A DNA stretch of 64,000 bases, from positions 310,001 to 374,000 of the forward strand of contig CBDATD010000002.1 of the NCBI GenBank assembly GCA_965199935.1, given 5' to 3'. Source of the stretch: JAPPLG01 sp965199935 (GTDB lineage Bacteria; Bdellovibrionota; Bdellovibrionia; Bdellovibrionales; UBA1609). Below the pieces are notes generated by a model, which made no database searches, was not told the DNA's origin, and saw only the letters and a program-made list of their open reading frames with translations. Made by a program: the position numbers and the translations under genes. How positions within the stretch are numbered: the stretch's first letter is position 1; every line of letters begins with the position of its first letter. Positions 33,901-42,434 of this stretch are shown here, piece by piece.

Positions 33901-34305
33901 TTTGCGCAGTTGGGGGACCAAACGGGTCAGTTGGACCTGGTGTTTTTTTCTAGTGTCTATTTAGATAATGAAAAAATTCTTCAATCTGATGAACCTGTTT
34001 ATATTGAGGGGCGTTTTCAAAAATCTGACATCAAATGTATTGTAGAGAAAGTGACTCCCCTGAGCACTCTGTTGTCCCGCTCCAATAGGATTGAAATTCT
34101 AGTTTCTGACCAAATCAAAGAGGATCAGATGAAAAACCTTAAGCAAATTATGGAAAGCAATGAAGGTTCTTCAGCAGTTGTTTTTAAAATTAATACAGGA
34201 TCTTCTGTGCTTAAAATGAGATCCCCCATTCCTTTGAATATTAATTTTTCTGTGTTGGAGAAAATGAGGGAATTTATACCTCTAGAGAATATTCGGTTTT
34301 CTTAA
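30934..34305 (+). CDS. dnaE: DNA polymerase III alpha subunit, with two apparent frameshifts
   Basis: Replicative polymerase catalytic subunit, read as three overlapping frames that together give about 1120 residues, near the family length. The first frame (30934-31593) holds the PHP domain (HLHVHSQYS, ALTDYGNLFG). The second (to 32698) holds PGRGSGASS and the catalytic PDFDIDFC and KFDFLGLKTLT aspartates. The third (to 34305) holds the fingers, the clamp-binding QSDLF and the OB fold. The first junction needs one base removed in the A6 run at 31585-31590; the second needs one base added within the A-runs at 32628-32647. All catalytic residues survive. TTG start three bases after guaA. Either slippage or sequence error must be assumed, because the gene is essential. 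Confidence 0.88.
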
Positions 34306-34906
34306 CAGTTTTTACCCACAGATCAAAAACTTCTTGAATCGTGATATTGCAATAGTTGGAGAGTTTATCATGTGTTTTTCGGTGAACGCCGCAGCTTCGA
34401 ATCAAATCAAATAAATTTAAATCGTTGTGAACATTAACAGCCAGGCCGTGCTGGCTGACTCCCTCGGTGATATGGATTCCAAAGAAGGCAATTTTTCCTC
34501 TTTTAGTAAAAAGACCTGCCTGCCCTTCTTCTTTATGTACAGAAACACCCAGCTGGGTGAAAACCTGACGAGTCACCCGCTCAATGAAATGAACAAAATC
34601 TCTGGCCCTAAGTTTATTTTTTTTGATATTAGAAATAGGGTAGAGAACCAACTGCCCCGGAGAATGCAAAGTGGCCTGGCCTCCTCTTTTAACAGAAATA
34701 ATAGAGATATTCCTCTTTTTATATTCTGATCGGGGGCGGAGTAAATCTTCCTCGGAGCCTCGAAGACCTAGTGTGATCACAGCAGGGCAGTGAAAGCCGA
34801 GGGCGAAGTTTCTTCCTGTTTTAAGGCATTCTGACTTAAGCCTTTCTTGTTTTTTGAGGCTGTCCAAATAAGGAATTTGATTTTCCCACACTGTTTGCAT
34901 AATCAT
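34274..34906 (-). CDS. lipB: Octanoyl-[ACP]-protein octanoyltransferase LipB
   Basis: Transfers octanoate from acyl carrier protein to lipoyl domains, the first step of lipoate synthesis. The signature RGGQATLHSPGQLVLYPI is present, as is the catalytic Lys in RGKIAFFGIHI and the nucleophile Cys in LIRSCGV. Length 210 aa is normal. It starts with ATGA overlap of the upstream lipoprotein gene and its 3' end overlaps the end of dnaE by 32 bases. Lipoylated E2 proteins such as that of the branched-chain complex would be clients; no lipA is seen here. Confidence 0.93.
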   Translation of the reverse strand: MIMQTVWENQIPYLDSLKKQERLKSECLKTGRNFALGFHCPAVITLGLRGSEEDLLRPRSEYKKRNISIISVKRGGQATLHSPGQLVLYPISNIKKNKLRARDFVHFIERVTRQVFTQLGVSVHKEEGQAGLFTKRGKIAFFGIHITEGVSQHGLAVNVHNDLNLFDLIRSCGVHRKTHDKLSNYCNITIQEVFDLWVKTVKKTEYSLEV

Positions 34907-36021
34907 TTCTCGACCTTTATGATCAAATGATTGTGTCTCTTGAGCTGTGGGGAAAGTTTAAAATCAGGCGCATCCAACTCTTTAATTTGTTTTAAAATTT
35001 GAACACCTTCAGCGTTTACATCTGCATTATAGATTATTTGACCGGCTGAAATTAAATTGGCTTTTAAGTTGTTGATATGAGGTGTTTTTTCCAAAGCTTT
35101 TTTTAAAGTTTCCCTTTCCAGGTAGTTTAATCTGCCCTGCAGGGTCACTGTAAATAACTGTGACGACAAAACTCCTTTTTCATAAATGGATTTTATTTCT
35201 AAAGCAAAAGTTTCAGCCCAATGGTTTATTTTTAAAAAATCCCAAGAGTGCTTAGGTGTTTTTGTTCTGGACTTGTAGGAGGCTATTTTTCTCAAATAAG
35301 CAGAGTTATAGAGGGAGAGATCCCAGAGCACCTGGGACATAGAGTCGGAAGAAGGTTTTAAAGTGATAGATCCTAAAATGATAAGACCTGATTGAAAAAA
35401 TTTGGAAAGCTTTTGAGCTGTTTTTATATTGAGTTTATTGAATTTGAGATTGTTAGGCAGTCTAAAATAGTATTGACTGAAAATCGGATGGGCTGTGTAG
35501 AAGCCGTATTTAAGAAATAAAGTTTGTAAATTGGAATAAAAGTTTTGGATAGGCTCCGGGGAGGCTTCATCTTTATTCCACCAGCGGTAAACTCTATTAT
35601 TTTCTTTAAATTCAATAAGGGTTAAGATACGGTCTGTGTTGTCGTCCATATAAAACAAGCGGGAGGAGATGAGTATTTTTTTAAGAGCCGGCCTGGAGAA
35701 TCGAACTAAGACTTTGCTCAGAAACTGATCGTTTTCTACAGCAGTTGTTTCAACAATCTTTGTGAGTAAAATAAACTTTTTAATTTGAGGAAAGACTTTG
35801 CGGTCTATGGAGTTTTTTATCTTTTCTGTATGCTCTGAACCTAATAATTCTGTAATCAGCTGATATGCTGTCGTTTGTTCAGCCTGTTGGAGGATTTCAT
35901 TGGTTTTATCATTAGAGCTGGTAATTTCCAAAGTTTTCTCTTCAATTTGAGCTGTGGAAAAACTGGAGCAGGCGGAAAGAAAAAATATAATATATTTTCT
36001 AAATTTTATACTATAACTCAT
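34903..36021 (-). CDS. Hypothetical lipoprotein, 372 aa
   Basis: The N-terminal signal is KYIIFFLSAC with Cys18 as the likely lipidation site, so probably an envelope lipoprotein. The body is charged and mixed alpha/beta. It has a basic-aromatic patch near residue 145 (YRWWNKDE) and a C-terminal BON-like alternation (FTVTLQGRLNYLERETLKKA; LISAGQIIYNADV). I do not recognise a family with confidence. The four-base overlap with lipB implies translational coupling, though a functional link to lipoylation is not evident. Confidence 0.65.
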   Translation of the reverse strand: MSYSIKFRKYIIFFLSACSSFSTAQIEEKTLEITSSNDKTNEILQQAEQTTAYQLITELLGSEHTEKIKNSIDRKVFPQIKKFILLTKIVETTAVENDQFLSKVLVRFSRPALKKILISSRLFYMDDNTDRILTLIEFKENNRVYRWWNKDEASPEPIQNFYSNLQTLFLKYGFYTAHPIFSQYYFRLPNNLKFNKLNIKTAQKLSKFFQSGLIILGSITLKPSSDSMSQVLWDLSLYNSAYLRKIASYKSRTKTPKHSWDFLKINHWAETFALEIKSIYEKGVLSSQLFTVTLQGRLNYLERETLKKALEKTPHINNLKANLISAGQIIYNADVNAEGVQILKQIKELDAPDFKLSPQLKRHNHLIIKVEK

Positions 36022-36115
36022 TGAAATTCCTCATTTTTATACTCTTATTTTTTAATATTCTTTTTGAAAACCCACCGTGCAATAACGCATTGCCTAAAAA
36101 AAGTTTCATTTTTTA

Positions 36116-36189
36116 TTGGGACAGGCGGATTCGAACCGCCGGCCTCTGCCATGTCAAGGCAGCACTCTAACCAACTGAGCTATGTCCCA
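36116..36189 (-). tRNA. tRNA-Val (anticodon GAC)
   Basis: The complement folds into a 74-nt cloverleaf with a perfect seven-pair acceptor stem (TGGGACA with TGTCCCA, so a U1-A72 pair). It has a D-arm GCTC/GAGT, an anticodon stem CTGCC/GGCAG around loop TTGACAT, and a T-arm GGCGG-TTCGAAT-CCGCC. Discriminator A; CCA not encoded. The lipase-like gene lies just upstream on the same strand. Confidence 0.95.
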
Positions 36190-36205
36190 AAACCTCCTAA
36201 AAGAA

Positions 36206-36916
36206 TTATTTTTTAAAGCGGGCGTGCTTTAAAAAATAAACCACCTGGTCAATCACACGATGGTCCCTCTTCATCCTGGAATGATTGACATCAATCAATA
36301 TAAAATCACTCATTCCCTCCAACTGAGCAGACTCCACACTGACCATCCCATCGTGCGCACCCTCCAAAGAGCTGTCAGAAAACCTTGAATACGGCTTAGA
36401 ACCGGCAATCACCCCCACTTTGTAATAAGGAGCTTTTAGTTTTTTCAAAAACTGGGAGTCATCCACTCTTAACTCAGAAAGAACAGGCCCCAGCCAAGAG
36501 AAATACCATCTTTCCTCATACTCATTCACCAATGCACTGCCCTTATTAGGAACTCCCATCAAAACAACAGAACCTAAATTCTTTAATGACTTCCGATCTA
36601 AATAAGCCCGGACGAGCAGCCCCCCTAAAGAATGCCCGACAAAATGAATTTTCTTGCCCGGATTTGAAAAAATATACTGATCAAATTTTTCAAACACATC
36701 AGATTGAACCTCATCCAAACTCTTCTGAATGGAAGAGTACTCAATATTTCTCACCTCATATCCCGCTTGATGAATGTGTTCGGCTAGTTTCTCCATAGAA
36801 CCGGCTCTTCTTGCGAAACCGTGAACCACAATGACAGTCTCATCTCCCCCCGGCAGAAGAGGAATATGCCCGCAGCTGGTAAAAATCAATAATGAAAACA
36901 AATAAATGAAATTCAT
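36206..36916 (-). CDS. Alpha/beta-hydrolase lipoprotein, lipase/esterase-like
   Basis: Signal with lipobox FTSC (Cys15), then an alpha/beta-hydrolase. An oxyanion HGFARR motif near residue 32 and the nucleophile elbow GHSLGG with Ser96 are visible. Candidate acid and base residues lie in AHDGMVS and DVNHSRM. The layout (VIVVHGFARRAGSMEKLA, then a compact single domain) resembles small triacylglycerol lipase/PGAP1-type esterases. Probably anchored to the envelope and hydrolysing lipids or esters. Substrate unknown; 236 aa. Confidence 0.82.
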   Translation of the reverse strand: MNFIYLFSLLIFTSCGHIPLLPGGDETVIVVHGFARRAGSMEKLAEHIHQAGYEVRNIEYSSIQKSLDEVQSDVFEKFDQYIFSNPGKKIHFVGHSLGGLLVRAYLDRKSLKNLGSVVLMGVPNKGSALVNEYEERWYFSWLGPVLSELRVDDSQFLKKLKAPYYKVGVIAGSKPYSRFSDSSLEGAHDGMVSVESAQLEGMSDFILIDVNHSRMKRDHRVIDQVVYFLKHARFKK

Positions 36917-37377
36917 GGAATTTGAAATATATTAAAAAGCTGTCTTTTCTGCAAGAAAAACTCTACAAATTTCTTCAAATGCGGATCGAAATGATGAGCT
37001 TTTTTTTCTCCTGACTCCTCCAAATTTTGAAAATCTCTCTTGGGGAAATCTCTAAAAATTTTCTCATTGCATTTGTAATTTTAAGTATTTTTTTCTTTTA
37101 TCGTTTTTTCCGTAATGCCTTCTTTCGGCCTTGGATCTGTCTAGCTGAAATGGAGCTTAAGAAGCTTCCTCCACTTCTATCTCTTGAAGGGAGTTTTTTG
37201 GGGGCGGGAGCCGGTCCATCCGGTCTTTTATATTAAAAGCTGTTAGAGAAGGTAAAAATTCACTATCCATTACCATTTTTCACATCTATTTAAGTAGTTT
37301 TAAGACTATCGACTAGTTATCTTTTTGTAAGGGATAAAGCTCTCACCCGCAGTCTGCAAAATGTCGATAAATAGAGC
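36917..37377. other. Intergenic stretch between divergent genes
   Basis: No supported gene lies here. A 69-codon ORF (37027-37236, TTG start, one hydrophobic segment) has no ribosome-binding site and could be chance. A short G+C-rich hairpin (GCCGG/CCGGT, then TTTTAT) near 37208-37232 might be a weak terminator. The rest is A+T-rich and should contain the promoters for the flanking divergent lipoprotein genes, but I see no convincing hexamer pair. Confidence 0.4.
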
Positions 37378-38307
37378 ATGAAATACCTTTTATTACTGCC
37401 TTTTTTAATATCTTGTATTGAAGCGCCGGTCACAGAGCTTTTTTCTGAAGAGGGGAGAGATCAACTGAGAGGCAGAGTGCGGTCTAGATCCCTCAGTGAT
37501 TCTTCTGCGAGGTGTTCTGAAAACAGCAAGTGCAAAAGAACCTGTGAAGATATGTACCTTAGAGCGGCAGACTTGGACAGCTGTTACAATGCCTCTGAGA
37601 ACCGGGTGAACACTGTTTCTGAGGTCTTTGATGTTCTCATCAACCCCAATAGACTTTCTCGCTTAAATGATATAGAGCCTGCAGACTTTTCCCACTTTCT
37701 AAGCATTGGATGGAGAAGTTTTTTAGATTTGATTGATCCTGTTCATAGAGATGAAGACGGGGACCGCAGAGGAGATTATTGGGAGGATATTCACGCTTAT
37801 GACTTTCAGACAGCTCAATTAGTGTTGGAATGGATAGCCAACGAAGAAAAAATTGCACGCTCTGTCTCCTCAAAAGATGAAGATTTGGAAATAGCGAGGC
37901 ACCTTTTCTGTATTGCCGGACGCTCTGTGGCTCCAAGAAACCAAAAACAATATCTCTGCGGTTTATGGGGTATGGATTGTAATTCTGTTGCGGATAGTGA
38001 ATTAAACAGACGATTGAGATTTATTGACTGGTCAGACTATACAGAGGGGAGATCAAGGCATACATCCTCCTGCCATGATCATCCTGCATCGATCTACATA
38101 GGGCTGACCCAAGGGGATTATGACGATGTTGCTTTTTCCACTTATGCAGATGAACAAGAAAATGACCAAGCCGTGAGTATTGTTGGGGATTTAATTGCTG
38201 ATCTGTGCGCTTCAGCGGGGAGTGACGCTGAAGCTCGTATATGCGTTGACGCTTATGAATGCCCTGTACTCCATAAATATGAAGGGGGGGCAGGGTGCAC
38301 TTGGTAA
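37378..38307 (+). CDS. Cys-rich lipoprotein, paralogue 1
   Basis: Signal with lipobox LISC (Cys13) followed by an Arg/Ser-rich linker. A motif CSENSKCKRTCEDMYLRA with a later CY is shared with the next gene in the form C-x5-C-x3-C-x3-M-x(9-12)-C-Y. The middle is acidic and helical. The C-terminal third has several more cysteines, likely paired in the periplasm or at the surface. A full-length 309-aa protein without a recognised domain. The second copy begins about 90 bases downstream, so tandem duplication with strong divergence is likely. Confidence 0.7.
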   Translation: MKYLLLLPFLISCIEAPVTELFSEEGRDQLRGRVRSRSLSDSSARCSENSKCKRTCEDMYLRAADLDSCYNASENRVNTVSEVFDVLINPNRLSRLNDIEPADFSHFLSIGWRSFLDLIDPVHRDEDGDRRGDYWEDIHAYDFQTAQLVLEWIANEEKIARSVSSKDEDLEIARHLFCIAGRSVAPRNQKQYLCGLWGMDCNSVADSELNRRLRFIDWSDYTEGRSRHTSSCHDHPASIYIGLTQGDYDDVAFSTYADEQENDQAVSIVGDLIADLCASAGSDAEARICVDAYECPVLHKYEGGAGCTW

Positions 38308-38398
38308 AGTTTACAGCAAAGTATGAATAAGCGGATGAATAATAGAGAAAAATAAAATGAATACAAAGAAGAGAATATAAAAAATGATGAGGAAACAA

Positions 38399-39373
38399 AT
38401 GAAAAGAATAGGAATTATTTTTTTACTGACAGCCCTGGTGTCCTGCGTAGATATAGGAGCTCCAGACTACCTGTCTTCTATTGGTGAAGAAACAGAAGCA
38501 GACAGCAGGCGTCTGGGAAGAGGCCGGTCCACACGCTCCGGCAACCAGTGTGAAGACTCGGAAAGATGTGAAGATATATGCGATCAAATGCTCGACTACA
38601 CTTCAGAAAGAAGAGACTGCTACAAACTTTCTTTGAAAGAAATAGGTATTATTGAAGATGTTTTTGAGGATTTAAAACACCCTCATTTGGATGATATTAG
38701 AGGAAGAGACTTTGATCTTTTTGCCAGTGTTGCTCTGTCCTCCTGGTCCAACTTGATTCAAGGAGAATACCAAAGAGATGAAAGGGGAGATGATGACGAC
38801 AGAGACGAGGATGATTGGTCAGACTATGAATACAGTTCCGAAGAGGCTGAAGAGGTATTTGACTGGATTGTGGATGACACGGGTATTGCAGAATCTATTC
38901 GTGATTTTTCAGACAGGGAAACCGATATTGTCTTTGATCTTTTAGTGCAGATGGGAGGGGTTTTAAGTTGTTCCGGCTCAAGAGACAACGGAACAACCTG
39001 CAGGGATTTAAAGAATAGTTTAAATGATGACCAGGAAAGTGTTTTAAAAAACATCAAAGATGAGAATAGATTAACAAATATTGTCCGTGTGAGTTCTTCA
39101 GATGACGAAGTGTCTGCGGTTTATGAGATCACTCATAAGGCCCTCTCCGATGTTTGTGAGGATGCGGATATAGACGGTTTGGGCGGCGGTCATTCCTACA
39201 AGGCCTGCCTGTCATGGATTTATTTTTGCAGTTCATCCGTATATAACTCCAACTCCAGAAATCAAATTGATCAGTATTTGCTGGAAGACACTTATCGAAA
39301 TAATCCAGACAGGAATTTAACTGGTTGTAATTTTTTGAACAACAGCCTTAAGTGGTCCGATTACTGGAACTAA
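38399..39373 (+). CDS. Cys-rich lipoprotein, paralogue 2
   Basis: Start chosen at ATG 38399, with GAGGA five bases upstream; ATG 38384 is also in frame. Lipobox LVSC (Cys16). The same motif as the preceding gene is present (CEDSERCEDICDQMLDYT then DCY), and the spacing to the next acidic helix is similar (EIGIIEDVFEDLKHPHLDDI versus VSEVFDVLINPNRLSRLNDI). A very acidic Asp-rich tract lies near residues 125-150. Function unknown; probably an envelope protein acting with or instead of its neighbour. Confidence 0.7.
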   Translation: MKRIGIIFLLTALVSCVDIGAPDYLSSIGEETEADSRRLGRGRSTRSGNQCEDSERCEDICDQMLDYTSERRDCYKLSLKEIGIIEDVFEDLKHPHLDDIRGRDFDLFASVALSSWSNLIQGEYQRDERGDDDDRDEDDWSDYEYSSEEAEEVFDWIVDDTGIAESIRDFSDRETDIVFDLLVQMGGVLSCSGSRDNGTTCRDLKNSLNDDQESVLKNIKDENRLTNIVRVSSSDDEVSAVYEITHKALSDVCEDADIDGLGGGHSYKACLSWIYFCSSSVYNSNSRNQIDQYLLEDTYRNNPDRNLTGCNFLNNSLKWSDYWN

Positions 39374-39484
39374 AATTTTATGGATCCTCGAGCGAAGCCA
39401 TGGAGCTGTCAAACGCAATCGATGAGTCTTGTACTTGGATGAAGCAAGTGCAGAGGTGATGTACACAAAGAAGTTGGGCAGGCA

Positions 39485-39560
39485 GTGATGAAAACGAGTT
39501 CGGATTTGAAACAGAGCAGACGAAGTTTGCTCTGTGGCAAAACGCATGTTTGAGCTTTTC
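39485..39560 (-). repeat. Dispersed intergenic repeat, copy C
   Basis: Read leftward, this segment matches the core of the 16.9-kb repeat: ACATGCGTTTTGCCACAGAG, GCAAACTT.GTCTGCTCTGTT, and TTTCAAATCCGAACTCGTTT with two or three changes. Weaker similarity continues further downstream on that strand to about 39420. It lies between convergent genes, in a 307-bp gap with no coding sequence. Confidence 0.75.
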
Positions 39561-39595
39561 AGCAATGCCTGCACAACTCTCACAGGAACGACAAA

Positions 39596-39628
39596 AACTG
39601 GACCCTCACTTTCACGGGGATGACAGAG
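39596..39628. repeat. Degenerate CCCGC...GCGGG-type hairpin repeat, copy 2
   Basis: The order CTGGACCC, TCACTTTCACG, GGGATGACAGAG resembles the common CTGGATTCCCGC...GCGGGAATGACAGAG small intergenic repeat, with damaged arms. It lies just beyond copy C of the other repeat, in the same convergent gap. Confidence 0.4.
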
Positions 39629-39680
39629 AGTACAGAGATAACGTGAATACGAGGAAGTGACATAAGTGAAGGGGTTTTTC

Positions 39681-41345
39681 TCAAATTGAATGAGACTCCA
39701 AACTTCCTTTTTCAGCGGCAGGTGCAGTTTTTCTTTGTTTGTTTTGCCGGCACAGCAAAGAAGCTCCTATGAAATGATCAAACACCGGGTGGGGCAGAAA
39801 AGGCTTTGACTTAAACTCAGGGTGAAACTGCACTCCTAAAAACCAAGGGTGGTTTGAAATCTCCAAAATCTCCACAAGGTTGTCTTCTTCATTGATGCCG
39901 GAAAGACGCATCCCTTTTTTTTCCAAAATTTCCCGGTATTCATTGTTCAATTCAAACCGATGCCTGTGTCTTTCGGAAATATGTTGAGTCTTATAAACGG
40001 CAAAAGCTTTGGTGTTTTTTTGAATTGTGCATGGGTAGGAGCCTAATCTCATTGTAGCCCCTTTATTCTTAACTCCAACTTGACTTTCCATAGAATCAAT
40101 GACCATCATCTGAGAACACTTGTCTGCAAACTCTTTGGAGGAGGCCTCCTTCAATCCGCAGACATTTCTGGCAAATTCCAAAGCGGCCATCTGCATGCCA
40201 AAGCATATTCCTAAAAAAGGAATTTTATTTTCTCTGGTGTATTGAATTGCTGAAATTTTGCCGGAAACTCCTCTCTGTCCAAAACCGCCGGGTACGATAA
40301 TACCGTCTAAATCTTTTAAAACAGCCCTGACATTCTCACTATTTAAACATTCAGAATCAATGTACTCAATATTCACTTGAGACTCACTGGCGGCTCCTGC
40401 GTGGGATAAAGCCTCGTGCAGAGATTGATAACTGTCTTTAAGATCCACATATTTCCCCACCATTCCTATAGTGATTGATTTTTTGGGGGATTTATAAGTT
40501 TGTACGATTTGACTCCACTGTTTTATATGAGGCTCTTGAACCGGAAGCTTCAACTGCACCGCCGCCTTGTGATCTAATTTTTCTTTATTCAACAAAAGAG
40601 GAACTTCGTAAATAACATCCACATCAGGAGCGAAAATAACATTGGCTTGAGGGACACTGCAAAACAAAGAAATCTTTGACTTTAGAGATTCATCTATTTT
40701 TTTATGGCTTCTGCATATCAGAAAATCAGGCTGAATACCCGCTTCCCTTAAGGATTTTACAGAGTGCTGGGTGGGCTTGCTTTTAAATTCACCAGCCGTT
40801 TGAACAAAGGGGAGCAAAGTGACATGAATGAACACCGTATTTTCAATGCCTAAATCGGTGCGCATTTGGCGGATAGCCTCTATAAAAGGCAGGCTTTCAA
40901 TATCTCCAATAGTGCCTCCAATTTCTACAATCACCACCTGGCTTTCTTTTCCTTTCTGAAGAATTCTCGATTTAATTTCATCTGTAATATGAGGAATGAC
41001 CTGCACTGTGTGGCCTAAAAAATCACCCCGCCTCTCTTTGGAGATAACACTCTCGTAAATTTGTCCTGTTGTGACGCTGTTGGATTTTCTCAGAGGAGCG
41101 GACGTAAATCTTTCATAGTGGCCTAAGTCTAAATCAGTTTCAGCTCCGTCTTCAGTGACATACACCTCGCCGTGTTGAAAAGGGGAGAGAGTGCCGGGGT
41201 CAACGTTCAGATAAGGGTCGCATTTGATGATGTTGATAGAAAGCCCGCGGGCTTCCAGCAATGCTCCTAAACTTGCCGCTGTTAAGCCTTTTCCAACAGA
41301 GGAAACCACGCCGCCCGTGATAAAAATATATTTTGAATTTTCCAT
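39681..41345 (-). CDS. pyrG: CTP synthase
   Basis: ATP- and glutamine-dependent conversion of UTP to CTP. The N-terminal synthase domain begins KYIFITGGVVSSVGKGLTA and contains the P-loop-like region plus VEIGGTIGDIES. The C-terminal class I amidotransferase domain has GICFGMQMA with the nucleophile Cys, and FHPEFKSKP with the His/Glu pair. The central VGKYVDLKDSYQSLHEAL linker is typical. Length 554 aa. Probably transcribed together with the regulator and Omp85 genes upstream on the same strand (10-base gap). Confidence 0.97.
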   Translation of the reverse strand: MENSKYIFITGGVVSSVGKGLTAASLGALLEARGLSINIIKCDPYLNVDPGTLSPFQHGEVYVTEDGAETDLDLGHYERFTSAPLRKSNSVTTGQIYESVISKERRGDFLGHTVQVIPHITDEIKSRILQKGKESQVVIVEIGGTIGDIESLPFIEAIRQMRTDLGIENTVFIHVTLLPFVQTAGEFKSKPTQHSVKSLREAGIQPDFLICRSHKKIDESLKSKISLFCSVPQANVIFAPDVDVIYEVPLLLNKEKLDHKAAVQLKLPVQEPHIKQWSQIVQTYKSPKKSITIGMVGKYVDLKDSYQSLHEALSHAGAASESQVNIEYIDSECLNSENVRAVLKDLDGIIVPGGFGQRGVSGKISAIQYTRENKIPFLGICFGMQMAALEFARNVCGLKEASSKEFADKCSQMMVIDSMESQVGVKNKGATMRLGSYPCTIQKNTKAFAVYKTQHISERHRHRFELNNEYREILEKKGMRLSGINEEDNLVEILEISNHPWFLGVQFHPEFKSKPFLPHPVFDHFIGASLLCRQNKQRKTAPAAEKGSLESHSI

Positions 41346-41355
41346 TCAAGACAAT

Positions 41356-42434
41356 TTAATACGGATAGGCAAAAGCCACAACAAAATTATGCTGATCTTT
41401 TCCCCAGCCTATCTCAACCCTTATTTTTTTATCATAAGAAGGAGGCAGACCAATGCGAACCCCCGTTCCAGCGGAAAACAAAGGTTTTTTAAACCAGTGA
41501 ACCCGCCCTAAATCCAAAAAGAGCATAAATTCCATCCAAGACAGCAAAGGCCACCGAAACTCTCCTTGTGCTAAATAATACTGGTGGGAGTGGAATCTCC
41601 CATGCAAATATCCTCTGAGTTTATCCACACCCCCCAGTTTGAACTGAAAACTATAAGGCAGAACGCTCTTTTGAGAGTCAAAAAAGAACCTCCGCCTGCA
41701 AAGGTAAAAACCCATTTTTCTTCCTCCAGCACAGAGAAAATAAAAGAGACACTGGCTTCCGCCTGTAGAAATACATCCGCCAAATTGTAATGCTCATACC
41801 CTGTCTTCAAGCTGGTTTGAAACAGTCGGCCTTTTGAAGGATTGAAAATATCATCTCTCGTGTCACTCCTCAGTTTTATTCCGACAGCTCCTCCCAGCTC
41901 ATGAGGGGAAAATCCATAGCAGTACTTAGGAAGATTTTGTTTTGTTTTTCCAGACCGCACAACACAAGAGCGGCCGCTCTCTTCCCTGCGTTCTTGAAAC
42001 TCAAAGGAAACACCCATTTTCAGCTTGTCTCTTATATCTCTCAAGTATTGAATGTGAAAAACTTTTTTTTGTACAGGTATTGAAATGTATTTTATAAATC
42101 CCTCTTTATAATAAGGATCAAAACTCTTCTCCCAGAGAAGAGAAGATGACCATTCCCCTTTGTCCATCCAATAAATCCAGCGGCTTGCCAGACCCTTGAT
42201 GGTTTGAGACAGCCCCCAATGACCGCTGAGGGACAGATACACTCCTTTGTCTGAGGAGGGGTAAACAAACAAGCGGGAAGACAATATATTTCCTAAAAAA
42301 TTAGATCTGCGGTAAGAGGGGATCAAAGCCAATTTGTGGGAGCTTTCTTTTTGAGAAAAAAACCAGGCCACTTCGGCAGAAGCTGGAAAGGAGCATATTA
42401 AAAAAAATGCAAGCAGATTATGTTTCAACGGCAT
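41356..42434 (-). CDS. Short Omp85-family barrel protein, one apparent frameshift
   Basis: Start set at ATG 42434 (MPLKHNLLAFFLICSFPASA, a clear signal peptide), overlapping the regulator gene by 17 bases. The first frame runs to about 41686 and the last (to 41356) is in the next frame. One T missing from the T6 run (A6 at 41680-41685 on the plus strand) would join them as GGGSFFDSQKS. The C-terminal part carries GGVDKLRGYLHGRF, the Omp85 lid-lock motif, and ends AFAYPY, a beta-signal-like aromatic end. About 360 residues with no POTRA region: the barrel starts right after the signal. Function unknown. Marked CDS because the barrel is otherwise intact. Confidence 0.7.

Noticed and set aside
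37027..37236. A 69-codon ORF with one hydrophobic segment
   Set aside because: TTG start, no Shine-Dalgarno, odd Gly-rich end; not enough to support a gene.
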